A stretch of 5,795 nucleotides of DNA from an uncultured Bryobacteraceae bacterium (GCA_937921835.1 CAKZVG010000691.1:1-5795); one strand, 5' to 3'; positions 1-5,795 are shown, numbered from the stretch's first letter. The notes: a model not told the origin generated them from the sequence alone. Made by a program: numbers and translations.

Positions 1-516
1 GGCGGCATCGTAAGCGGCCAGCCGGGTCACCAGAAAGATCGGGAATTCCGGACGCTTAAAGGGCTTCGCTCGCTGGCCAAAGAACGGATTCGGGAGCGGA
101 CCCGGGCGCGCGAACCGCCGGCCCTGCAACTCGCCGTAGAGCAGGGTCAACTCGGAATCCACCGACGCCGCCTCACCACTTATGCCGCCCGATCCGCGGA
201 TCTTCAGCGGAAGGCCCAGCGTGGTCACGAGGTAGAGAATCCGTTCCGCCAGGCCACCCCGCCGCAGGCAGTCCTTCAGCGGGCCGGCGATCCGGTCCTC
301 GTACAACGGCCGGCCGATTTCCTCCTCCGGCGCGACCTCAACGAAGCAGACATTGCCAGCCGGAATGCTCCGCGCACGGGCATAGTAGGCGCCGATTTCG
401 CGCGATTCCGCCGAGTTCCGGTTCACCACCAGCAGAACGTTGGCCGGTCCCTGCGCCGGCAGGGCGGCGGCGCAGAGCACCAGCGCCGCGGCGCGCAGGC
501 CGGACCGGCGGACCAT
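1..516 (-). CDS. TIGR03790 family exported protein (N-terminal 172 residues; C-terminus beyond left edge)
   Basis: This reading frame starts at an ATG (complement of 514-516) and stays open for 172 codons to base 1, so the C-terminal part is missing. Residues 1-22 look like a Sec signal peptide: a basic start (RR at 3-4, R8), an Ala/Leu core and a likely cleavage after LPAQ. The mature part opens with NVLLVVNRNS (26-35), then REIGAYYARARSIPAGNV (39-56). Further on come a strand-like ILYLVTTLGLPLKI, ASVDSELTLLYGE and, near the edge, FLVTRLAAYD. This order of motifs is what I know from the TIGR03790 family, whose function is unknown and which is common in Acidobacteriota and some other environmental phyla. 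It lies 10 nt downstream of the aldo/keto reductase stop on the same strand and has no visible Shine-Dalgarno of its own, which suggests co-transcription and perhaps translational coupling. The family call is from memory of motifs, not a search. Confidence 0.8.
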   Translation of the reverse strand, partial: MVRRSGLRAAALVLCAAALPAQGPANVLLVVNRNSAESREIGAYYARARSIPAGNVCFVEVAPEEEIGRPLYEDRIAGPLKDCLRRGGLAERILYLVTTLGLPLKIRGSGGISGEAASVDSELTLLYGELQGRRFARPGPLPNPFFGQRAKPFKRPEFPIFLVTRLAAYDAA

Positions 517-526
517 CGCGGCGTGC

Positions 527-1507
527 TTACGCGTCCAGGTGATGCGCGAAGAAGCGGTCGACGGCGACTTTGCTCGCGCCGGAGACATGCCGCGCCAGCG
601 CCTTCATCTCCTCCGGCGGCAGCGGCTTGAAGGCTTTGGCGATGCGGACGTTCTCCTCGATGTGCTCCAGTTTGGGCATGCCCATCACGGCCGCGGCCAC
701 GGGCAGGGTCAGCGCATAGCGGATCAGCTTTTCGACCGGCGCCCGATCGAGGATCTTATCCTGCGCGAAGACCTTCATGGCGGTGATGCCCATCTTCTTG
801 CGCCTCGCCACCGGAAGCGCCATCTCCTCGAAGGTATAGTCGAGGTCCTCGCCCGGCTTCAGCGCCCCGCCCCCGCGCGAGCGGCCCTGGCGCGCGGCGT
901 TGAGCGCCATCTGCGTGCAGTCCAGGTCGGCAACTTCGAGCAGCTTCTTGAGCACCGCCGGATCGGTGTGGCAGGAAACGCCGATGGCGCGCACCACTTT
1001 CTGATCGCGCAGCTTGTAGAGGGTGTTGAGAACGCCGTCCTTGGCCAGGATGGCGGCCAGGTCCTCCTCGGTGGTGAGCGAGTGCATGTGGACCAAGTCG
1101 ATGCGGTCCGTCTTCATGCGCTTCAGCGACCCCTCGAACTGCTCCATCGCCTCGTCGCCCTTGCGCTTGTTCAGCTTGGTCACCAGCCAGACGTTCTTGC
1201 GCCGGTCGCCGAGGAACTTCCCGAGCCGCGCCTCGCTCTCGCCGTTGCCGTAGGAGAACGCGGAATCGAGATAGTTGACGCCCAGATCGAGCGCCTTGTG
1301 AAGGGCCTCGGCCGCCTTGTCCTCGTCCTTGTACATCAGCCAGCGGCTGCCGCAGCCGAGCCCCACGATCGACACCTTCGCGCCGGTGCGGCCCAGCACC
1401 CGCATCGGCATGCCGGTCTTCTTATCCACCTCCGCGGCCAGCGCCGGGTGCAACGCAACCGAGCCCATCGCCGCGCTTTCCAGAAACCGCCTCCGTGAGA
1501 CGCTCAT
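527..1507 (-). CDS. Tat-signal aldo/keto reductase
   Basis: A 326-residue NAD(P)H-dependent oxidoreductase of the aldo/keto reductase superfamily (TIM barrel, carbonyl/alcohol interconversion). The N-terminus carries a twin-arginine motif, SRRRFLE at 4-10, then a short, weakly hydrophobic Ala-rich stretch to a possible ALA cleavage site at 22-24, so export by Tat is predicted. The barrel begins at MRVLGRTGAKVS (35-46). The catalytic tetrad appears complete: D81 and Y86 in YLDSAFSYGNGESEARLG, K111 in LVTKL, and H142 in DLVHMHS. A late MGMPKLEHIEEN segment (275-286) matches the usual nucleotide-binding end of the family. The start at 1507 is chosen because an AAGGAG Shine-Dalgarno sits 5 nt upstream and the Tat motif follows directly; ATGs at 1546 and 1549 would add residues in front of the signal. 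There is no C-terminal 4Fe-4S ferredoxin motif, unlike some related Tat-type reductases. The substrate cannot be told from the sequence; a sugar or sugar-derived carbonyl is a guess. Confidence 0.92.
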   Translation of the reverse strand: MSVSRRRFLESAAMGSVALHPALAAEVDKKTGMPMRVLGRTGAKVSIVGLGCGSRWLMYKDEDKAAEALHKALDLGVNYLDSAFSYGNGESEARLGKFLGDRRKNVWLVTKLNKRKGDEAMEQFEGSLKRMKTDRIDLVHMHSLTTEEDLAAILAKDGVLNTLYKLRDQKVVRAIGVSCHTDPAVLKKLLEVADLDCTQMALNAARQGRSRGGGALKPGEDLDYTFEEMALPVARRKKMGITAMKVFAQDKILDRAPVEKLIRYALTLPVAAAVMGMPKLEHIEENVRIAKAFKPLPPEEMKALARHVSGASKVAVDRFFAHHLDA

Positions 1508-1512
1508 CGCCA

Positions 1513-1518
1513 CTCCTT
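1513..1518 (-). promoter_or_regulatory. Shine-Dalgarno of the aldo/keto reductase
   Basis: On the minus strand AAGGAG lies five bases (TGGCG) before the ATG at 1507. This near-perfect ribosome binding site decides the start in favour of 1507 over the in-frame ATGs at 1546 and 1549. Confidence 0.8.
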
Positions 1519-1544
1519 CCCTGAGAGGTACAGATTTCGCATTC

Positions 1545-1550
1545 ATCATA
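1545..1550 (-). promoter_or_regulatory. Possible -10 box for the aldo/keto reductase-TIGR03790 pair
   Basis: The minus strand reads TATGAT here, five of six matches to the sigma-70-type -10 consensus, in one of the few AT-rich patches of the intergenic region. Transcription would begin near 1538 and give a leader of about 30 nt that still contains the Shine-Dalgarno at 1513-1518. This would also exclude the upstream ATGs at 1546 and 1549 as starts. The -35 position 17 bp further upstream (1568-1573, GCACGC) is poor, so the call is tentative. Confidence 0.35.
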
Positions 1551-1572
1551 GCCCAGCCGCGGCCCAAGCGTG

Positions 1573-1588
1573 CGCCGCCCCGGCGGCG
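1573..1588. repeat. GC-rich inverted repeat in the divergent region
   Basis: CGCCGC (1573-1578) and GCGGCG (1583-1588) form a perfect 6-bp stem with loop CCCG. It lies just upstream of the possible minus-strand -10 box, about where a -35 or operator would be. In DNA this GC-rich a chance palindrome is likely, so only the structure itself is claimed. Confidence 0.3.
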
Positions 1589-1682
1589 GGGTTGCGGAGC
1601 GCCCCGCGGCGCGCGGCCACGGCGTCTCCGTCCCGAGTAGGCTCTTCGCCGGCAAGAGGACCAGTGCGGTGTGGCGCAAGTT

Positions 1683-1718
1683 GGCCGCGGAATCGCTCGG
1701 ACTGCGCCGCTCGCGGCC
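1683..1718 (+). repeat. Inverted repeat in the MATE leader region
   Basis: GGCCGCG (1683-1689) pairs perfectly with CGCGGCC (1712-1718), enclosing 22 bases. A G-T wobble on each side (1690/1711 and 1682/1719) could lengthen the stem. A smaller hairpin precedes it: CTCTT and AAGAG around a CGCCGGC loop near 1640-1660. The pair lies 38-74 nt before the MATE ATG and could be a structured leader or an operator. No T tract follows, so it is not a normal intrinsic terminator. No known riboswitch was recognised. Confidence 0.3.
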
Positions 1719-1756
1719 GCAATGCTACTTTGAAGAGAATCATTCCCCCCGGCGCC

Positions 1757-3178
1757 ATGAATCTCAAGGGCACAACCACGCAGGAGCGGCGCGCGGCCGG
1801 GTTCTGGCCATCGGTAAAGGAGGCCCTGCGCGGCTCCGAACAGGACTTCACCGAAGGCAACCTGCGCCGCGCCGTGGTGCTGCTGGCCATCCCGATGGTG
1901 CTCGAGATGGCGATGGAATCGCTGTTCGCCATCGTGGACGTTTACTTCGTATCCAGCCTCGGCACGGGCGCGGTGGCGGCGGTGGGGTTGACCGAATCGC
2001 TGCTGACCATCGTCTACACCATCGGCATGGGGATGGGAATGGCGGCCACGGCGATGGTGGCGCGCAGGATCGGGGAAAAAGATCCCGAGGGAGCGGCGCT
2101 GGCGGCGGTGCAGGCCATCGGCCTGGGCGCCGGGGTTTCGGTGGGTCTCGGAATCGCCGGCTGGGCGCTGGCCGGCAAGCTGCTGGAAGCGATGGGTTCG
2201 GAGCCGGAGGTGGTGCGCGCCGGGAGGAATTACGCGGCGTGGGTGCTGGGCGGCTCGGCGATGCCGCTGCTGCTGATCCTGATCAACGCCATCTTCCGCG
2301 GCGCGGGTGACGCGGCCATTGCGATGCGCGTGCTGTGGCTGGGCAACGGATTGAACATTCTGCTCGATCCGGTGCTCATCTTCGGTTGGGGGCCGGTCCC
2401 GGCGCTGGGCGTGACCGGGGCGGGCATCGCCACCGTGGTGGGGCGCGGAATCGGGGTGGCCTACCAGATCTGGATTCTGGCGCGCGGCAACGGGCGGGTG
2501 CGGATCCGGCGCCGCCACCTGCGCTTTTGCCGGCAGGCGGCGGCGGACCTGGCGCGCGTCTCCTTCACCGGGATGACCCAATTCTTCATCGCCACCGCAA
2601 GCTGGATCGGGCTCATGCGGATCGTGGCCGTGTTCGGCAGCGCGGCGCTGGCCGGCTACACCATCGCCATCCGCATCATCACTTTCTCGATTCTGCCCGC
2701 CTGGGGCCTGTCCAACGCCGCCGCCACGCTGGTGGGACAGAACCTGGGGGCGGGCAAACCGGACCGCGCCGAGAAATCGGTCTGGCTGACCGCGCTCTAC
2801 AACGTGGGCTTCCTGGGTGTGATTGGCGTGCTGTTTCTGGTCTTCGGCCACCATTTCATGCGCTTCTTCACCGCCGAGGCCGAGGTGATCCGCACTGGCG
2901 CCGACTGCCTGCGCTACGTCAGCTACGGTTACGTCTTCTACGCCTTTGGCATGGTGCTGGTGAACGCTTTCAACGGCGCGGGCGACACCTGGACGCCCAC
3001 CGTCCTGAACTTCTTCTGCTTCTGGCTGTGCGAACTGCCGCTGGCTTGGCTGCTGGCCATGCCGCTCGATCATGGGCCGCGGGGCGTGTTTCTGTCCATA
3101 ACCGTCGCCGAATCGGCGCTGGCCGTCGTGAGTCTGATCGTCTTCCGCCGCGGGCGCTGGAAAACGAAAAGGATCTGA
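1757..3178 (+). CDS. MATE family multidrug/metabolite efflux transporter
   Basis: A 473-residue inner-membrane antiporter of the MATE family (Na+ or H+ driven export of cationic drugs or metabolites), a normal family length with room for 12 membrane helices. A hydrophilic N-terminal arm of about 35 residues precedes helix 1, which holds IPMVLEMAMESLFAIVDVYF; D61 fits the conserved helix-1 acid. Other family landmarks are ARRIGEKDPEGA (102-113), NAIFRGAGDAA (177-187), NILLDPVLIFG (200-210, with D204 fitting the helix-5 acid of DinF-type members), LGVTGAGIATVVG, a basic inter-half loop (RVRIRRRHLRF, 248-258), ATLVGQNLGAGKPDRAE (323-339) and NAFNGAGDTWTPT (403-415). The second GAGD mirrors the first, as expected from the duplicated halves. 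The ATG at 1757 starts just before the family's usual N-terminus; extensions to 1592 give non-family Arg-rich sequence. No good Shine-Dalgarno is seen: a GAAGAGAA sits about 18 nt away. It is first in a probable operon with the sulfatase. The substrate is unknown. Confidence 0.93.
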   Translation: MNLKGTTTQERRAAGFWPSVKEALRGSEQDFTEGNLRRAVVLLAIPMVLEMAMESLFAIVDVYFVSSLGTGAVAAVGLTESLLTIVYTIGMGMGMAATAMVARRIGEKDPEGAALAAVQAIGLGAGVSVGLGIAGWALAGKLLEAMGSEPEVVRAGRNYAAWVLGGSAMPLLLILINAIFRGAGDAAIAMRVLWLGNGLNILLDPVLIFGWGPVPALGVTGAGIATVVGRGIGVAYQIWILARGNGRVRIRRRHLRFCRQAAADLARVSFTGMTQFFIATASWIGLMRIVAVFGSAALAGYTIAIRIITFSILPAWGLSNAAATLVGQNLGAGKPDRAEKSVWLTALYNVGFLGVIGVLFLVFGHHFMRFFTAEAEVIRTGADCLRYVSYGYVFYAFGMVLVNAFNGAGDTWTPTVLNFFCFWLCELPLAWLLAMPLDHGPRGVFLSITVAESALAVVSLIVFRRGRWKTKRI

Positions 3179-3195
3179 TCCCGTACAATCGTGAT

Positions 3196-4650
3196 GTGAC
3201 TACTCTCAACCGACGTACCTTTACGCGCACCGCCGCGGGCGCGGCCGCCGCCGCCTTCACCGGGTGCGCCCGCCGCGACCGCCGGCCGAACGTAGTCTTC
3301 ATCCTGACCGACGATCAGCGCTGGGATTGTCTCAGCGTGGCCGGCCATCCCTTTCTCAAGACGCCGCACCTGGACCGCATCGCCAACGAGGGCGTACGCT
3401 TCAGCAACGCCTTCACGACCCTCTCGCTGTGCTCGCCGAGCCGCGCCAGCTTCATGAGCGGGCTGTATCCGCACCGTCACGGCGTGCTCAACAACTTCAC
3501 CGAATTCCCCTCGGATCTGCCCAGTTTTCCGCGCGCGCTGAAAGCCGCGGGCTACGATACCGCCTACATCGGCAAGTGGCACATGGGCGAGGACAACGAC
3601 GACAAACGGCCCAATTTCGATTACTGGGTGAGCCACAAGGGCCAGGGCAAGTATTGGGACACCACCTTCAACGTGGACGGCAACCGCCAGGAGGTGAAAG
3701 GCTACTACTCGCACGTGGTGACCAACTTCGCCACCGAGTGGCTGAAGCGCCCCCACAACCGCCCCTTCCTGCTCTGCCTGGGACACAAGGCGCCGCATGG
3801 AGTCTGGATCCCGGAGCCGAAGTATGAAAAAGTGTTCGACAACGTCCCGGTGAAACGGCCCGACTATAAGGTCGCCCTCGGCCCCACCAAACCGGCCTTC
3901 ATCCGGGAGCGCATCAAATCCTGGCACGGCATCGACGGCAATCTGTACGGTCTGAACGACTTTGAGAAGTTCATCCGCTACTACCACGCCACCATCCTGT
4001 CGGTGGACGACAGCGTGGGCGAGATCTACGAGACGCTGCGGCGCATGGGCGAGCTCGACAACACGCTCATCGTCTTCGCGGGCGACAACGGCTTTCTGCT
4101 CGGCGAGCACGCCTCCATCGACAAGCGCACCATGTGGGAGGAGAGCATCCGCATCCCGCTGCTGGTGCGCTATCCCGAACTCATCCGGCAGCCGCGCGTG
4201 GTCGAGGAGCAGGTGCTGAATCTGGATACCGCGCCGAGCATCACCGACATCTGCGGCGTCGGACCCATCGAGGGCGCGCAGGGCGTGTCCTTCAAGAAGC
4301 TGACGCAGGGCGACAACACCGGCTGGCGGAAATCCTGGTACTACCAATACAACTTCGAGAAGGAATTTCCCTATACTCCAAACGTGCGCGGGGTGCGCAC
4401 CGACGACTGGAAGTTCACCCACTATCCCAACGGCGACGGCAGCCCGGACAAGTATCTGGCCGAACTGTACAACCTCAAGGACGACCCCCACGAGCAGAAG
4501 AACCTCATCAACGCGCCCGAGGCGCAGCAGAAGCTAAAAGAGCTGCGCGCCGAGTTGCTCCGCTTGCAGGAGGAGCTGAAGGCGCTGCCGGACCGCATGC
4601 CGGTGAATCCACAGCTCAAGCTCGAGCTGCCGGACGAGAAGATCCGCTGA
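3196..4650 (+). CDS. Formylglycine-dependent sulfatase, Tat/lipoprotein-type signal
   Basis: A 484-residue type I sulfatase (alkaline-phosphatase fold) that hydrolyses sulfate esters, probably from glycans. The active-site motif CSPSR at 79-83, within CSPSRASFMSG, is the Cys type that needs formylglycine conversion at C79 by a maturase not present here. Metal and sulfate ligands of the family are visible: D39-D40 (ILTDDQR), K127 and H129 (GKWHMGE), H201 (GHKAPH), D297-N298 (FAGDNG) and K310. The C-terminal ELYNLKDDPHEQKNL (423-437) is the usual sulfatase ending, followed by a charged helix at about 442-465. The N-terminus has twin arginines (NRRTF, 5-9), an Ala-rich stretch and FTGC (21-24), which resembles a lipobox, so a Tat-exported lipoprotein is likely. 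The start is the GTG at 3196, 17 nt after the MATE stop; the ATG at 3194 is followed at once by TGA. An AAAAGGA at 3167-3173 is too far for an ideal Shine-Dalgarno. The exact sulfated substrate cannot be called. Confidence 0.93.
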   Translation: MTTLNRRTFTRTAAGAAAAAFTGCARRDRRPNVVFILTDDQRWDCLSVAGHPFLKTPHLDRIANEGVRFSNAFTTLSLCSPSRASFMSGLYPHRHGVLNNFTEFPSDLPSFPRALKAAGYDTAYIGKWHMGEDNDDKRPNFDYWVSHKGQGKYWDTTFNVDGNRQEVKGYYSHVVTNFATEWLKRPHNRPFLLCLGHKAPHGVWIPEPKYEKVFDNVPVKRPDYKVALGPTKPAFIRERIKSWHGIDGNLYGLNDFEKFIRYYHATILSVDDSVGEIYETLRRMGELDNTLIVFAGDNGFLLGEHASIDKRTMWEESIRIPLLVRYPELIRQPRVVEEQVLNLDTAPSITDICGVGPIEGAQGVSFKKLTQGDNTGWRKSWYYQYNFEKEFPYTPNVRGVRTDDWKFTHYPNGDGSPDKYLAELYNLKDDPHEQKNLINAPEAQQKLKELRAELLRLQEELKALPDRMPVNPQLKLELPDEKIR

Positions 4651-4656
4651 ACTCCC

Positions 4657-5076
4657 ATGGACGAGCGAATCCGGGCGGCGATCGCCAGCGAGACCCGGCG
4701 CGAGCCGTTCGCCGTTGCGCTGGGGATGGAACTCAAGGAACTCGGCGACGGCTTTGCGCGCGTCGAGAGGCTCTACGATCCCGCCCGGATGAACAACATG
4801 CTCGGGCGCGCCCACGGAGGCGCCATCTTCGCGCTCATCGACCAGGCGTTCGAAATGGCCTGCAACAGCGGCGGCGACATCACCGTGGGGATGAACGTCA
4901 GCGTGACTTACGTTGCAAGCCCGGAGCCCGGCGCGCGTCTCACGGCCGAAGCCCACCGGGTGAGTAAGACCAAGCGGACGTCGTCGTTCGACATCCGGGT
5001 CACCGCCGGCGGCGTGCTGATCGCCTGGTGCCAGGCGCTGGCCTTCCGCACCGGCAAGCCGCTGCCGTTCCTGTGA
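4657..5076 (+). CDS. PaaI-like hotdog-fold thioesterase
   Basis: A 139-residue single hotdog-domain protein, typical in length for the PaaI/YdiI-type acyl-CoA thioesterases that act as small cytoplasmic oligomers. The signature RAHGGAIFALIDQAFEMACNS (51-71, here split as RAHGG, AIFALIDQ, AFEMACNS) contains HGG at 53-55 and D62, which fits the catalytic Asp of PaaI-type enzymes. A later strand, ITVGMNVSVTYVASPEPGARLTAEA, and the closing ALAFRTGKPLPFL are also usual for the family. Upstream, FAVALGMELKELGDGFARVE (18-37) is the normal first strand pair. The ATG lies 6 nt after the sulfatase stop, so translation is probably coupled; only a weak purine run (GAGAAG) is present at its 5' side. It has no signal peptide, in contrast to the sulfatase. 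Nothing in the window shows a phenylacetate or aromatic pathway, so the symbol paaI is not warranted and the acyl-CoA substrate is unknown. Confidence 0.9.
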   Translation: MDERIRAAIASETRREPFAVALGMELKELGDGFARVERLYDPARMNNMLGRAHGGAIFALIDQAFEMACNSGGDITVGMNVSVTYVASPEPGARLTAEAHRVSKTKRTSSFDIRVTAGGVLIAWCQALAFRTGKPLPFL

Positions 5077-5085
5077 CACCGCCCC

Positions 5086-5100
5086 GCCCGGCCGCCGGGC
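5086..5100. terminator. Possible bidirectional terminator hairpin
   Basis: GCCCGG (5086-5091) and CCGGGC (5095-5100) form a perfect 6-bp stem with loop CCG in the 37-bp gap between two convergent stop codons. A competing longer-range stem pairs CGCCCG (5085-5090) with CGGGCG (5105-5110). No T tract follows on either strand, so it is at best a weak or Rho-assisted terminator. The position is more persuasive than the sequence. Confidence 0.4.
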
Positions 5101-5113
5101 TGGACGGGCGGCG

Positions 5114-5795
5114 TTAGCGGAACTTCATCGCGGCGTATTTTTTGTAGAGCTGTGCGATGCCGGCGCCGGCCGCGTCGCCGGGATGGACCACCACGCGGTA
5201 GCGGAAGCGCGCACTCTGTCCGGGTTCGAGCGTCATGCTGCCGTCCTGAGACTTGTCCCGCAGGAAATCGTGCAAGCCCCAGATGTTGGCGGCGAAGAGG
5301 CCGTAGGCGCGGCTGTGCCAGTAGGTGGGGTGCCGCGGGCTGGACGGATGGTCGAAGATCGCCACGCCGAGCTTTTCGCCCTCCAGCGTGCCGGAGTAGT
5401 CGACCCACGGCGAGCGCGTGCCCCACACCTGCTTCTCGGTCTCCTTGCCGTCGGCGCTGACCATTCTGCCGGTGTGCTTCTCATCGAGTTCGGTGGCCAG
5501 GCGGATGGCGAAGGCGCCTTCTTTGGTGTCGCCGAACTTGACCTTCTCGACGGCGGTCAGGAGAATGTCGAAGTCGATAATGCGCAGCGAAGGATCGGAG
5601 TAGAAGATCATTTCGCGCGTCTCGGCGAGCAGCGTTCTGCCTTCGAGAGTCTGCCAGTCGAAGGCGGCTTTGAGGGAACCGGACTTCTTCCCGCCCTTCA
5701 CATCCAGGACTTTCTTCACCGTCACTTTGCCGCGCCCGTTGGGAGTGGCGCCTTTCTGGGTGGGTTCGTTGGCCCAGAAATCGTAGCCGTTGACG
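5114..5795 (-). CDS. DUF6807 (PmoA-like) family protein, C-terminal 226 residues; N-terminus beyond right edge
   Basis: The frame is open from the right edge to a TAA at 5114-5116, giving 226 visible residues, so the start lies outside. The GTG at 5723-5725 is not the likely start, because the codons upstream of it (VNGYDFWANEPTQKG) continue the family pattern. The match is to DUF6807 (PF14100), once labelled 'methane oxygenase PmoA', a misleading name since these are soluble or exported proteins unlike the membrane PmoA subunit. Supporting segments are VNGYDFW at the visible N-terminal end, SLRIIDFDILLTA, WVDYSGTLEGEKLGVAIFDHP, then HPTYWHSRAYGLFAANIWG with conserved His residues, and an all-beta C-terminus ending in FRYRVVVHPGD and a short helix. 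Members often occur beside sugar oxidoreductases and glycoside hydrolases, which suggests carbohydrate metabolism. The biochemical function is not established. It faces the thioesterase gene across 37 bp and is not part of the plus-strand cluster. Confidence 0.85.
   Translation of the reverse strand, partial: VNGYDFWANEPTQKGATPNGRGKVTVKKVLDVKGGKKSGSLKAAFDWQTLEGRTLLAETREMIFYSDPSLRIIDFDILLTAVEKVKFGDTKEGAFAIRLATELDEKHTGRMVSADGKETEKQVWGTRSPWVDYSGTLEGEKLGVAIFDHPSSPRHPTYWHSRAYGLFAANIWGLHDFLRDKSQDGSMTLEPGQSARFRYRVVVHPGDAAGAGIAQLYKKYAAMKFR

Larger units (their letters stand above)
1508..1756. other. Divergent intergenic region between aldo/keto reductase and MATE gene
   Basis: These 249 bp separate the two divergent gene groups and should hold both promoters. 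The side near 1508-1550 is AT-richer and has recognisable minus-strand signals. The middle and right side are very GC-rich with several inverted repeats. Reading frames cross the region on both strands, but their Arg/Pro/Ala-rich products look like frame shadows of GC-rich DNA, and I see no credible gene. I could not find a convincing plus-strand promoter or a Shine-Dalgarno close to the MATE ATG. Confidence 0.6.

Noticed and set aside
440..1498. A 352-codon plus-strand frame opposite the aldo/keto reductase.
   Set aside because: It is antisense to a well-supported gene, lacks recognisable domains and is made of low-complexity Arg/Leu/His-rich sequence.
1726..1731. TACTTT as a -10 box for the MATE gene.
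   Set aside because: It matches only three of six consensus positions and no acceptable -35 lies 16-18 bp upstream.
1592..1756. An N-terminal extension of the MATE protein by 55 residues.
   Set aside because: The added residues are Arg/Ser/Pro-rich and unlike any MATE N-terminus. The ATG at 1757 gives a normal family length of 473 residues.
1508..3073. A long minus-strand frame continuous with the aldo/keto reductase, suggesting a fusion protein of about 848 residues.
   Set aside because: The part beyond 1507 is antisense to the MATE gene and has a His/Gln/Arg/Pro-rich, domain-free composition. The Shine-Dalgarno and Tat signal fix the true start at 1507.
2335..3195. An upstream extension of the sulfatase frame, overlapping the MATE gene.
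   Set aside because: It is Arg/Gly/His-rich frame shadow of MATE. The signal peptide begins right after the GTG at 3196, and the MATE gene is intact in its own frame.
3070..4491. A 473-codon minus-strand frame opposite the sulfatase gene.
   Set aside because: The plus strand encodes a complete sulfatase with all key residues. The antisense product has no recognisable domain and is an expected by-product of GC-rich codon use.
4657..5076. Phenylacetate degradation gene paaI.
   Set aside because: The hotdog motif fits the broad PaaI-like family, but no other phenylacetate pathway gene is present in the window.
5114..5795. Methane mono-oxygenase subunit (PmoA).
   Set aside because: The visible protein is soluble and beta-rich with no membrane helices. 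The PmoA name is a legacy label of the DUF6807 family.

Overview
The window is compact, GC-rich bacterial DNA with six protein-coding genes, two of them cut by the window edges. The mix of families points to a soil-type Acidobacteriota, perhaps near Bryobacterales/Solibacter. These are a TIGR03790-type secreted protein, a Tat-exported aldo/keto reductase, a Tat/lipoprotein-type sulfatase and a DUF6807 protein. Planctomycetota or Verrucomicrobiota are also possible. The assignment is inferred from gene content; there is no rRNA or other phylogenetic marker here. I found no tRNA, rRNA, CRISPR array, insertion sequence or phage gene.

Layout. (1) The minus-strand pair at 1-1507 is read right to left: a Tat-signal aldo/keto reductase (1507 to 527), then, 10 nt on, a TIGR03790-family exported protein (from 516 and off the left edge). 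(2) A 249-bp divergent intergenic region at 1508-1756 holds a clear Shine-Dalgarno and a plausible -10 box for the minus-strand pair, plus GC-rich inverted repeats in front of the plus-strand genes. (3) The plus-strand cluster at 1757-5076 is a MATE efflux transporter, a formylglycine-type sulfatase and a PaaI-like hotdog thioesterase, with gaps of only 17 and 6 nt, so probably one transcript. (4) A 37-bp convergent gap with a GC-rich hairpin follows. (5) The C-terminal part of a DUF6807 (PF14100, 'PmoA-like') gene lies on the minus strand and runs off the right edge.

How the genes may work together. The sulfatase, the exported aldo/keto reductase and the DUF6807 protein are all types that are abundant in bacteria degrading complex polysaccharides, so a scavenging role for sulfated or otherwise modified glycans is reasonable but unproven. 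The MATE pump and thioesterase are generic, and their place beside the sulfatase gives no clear pathway. Nothing here looks like a defence island, a mobile element or a clearly new system. The more interesting points are the two Tat-type signal peptides (one with a lipobox), the poorly understood TIGR03790 and DUF6807 families, and the unusual transporter-sulfatase-thioesterase arrangement.
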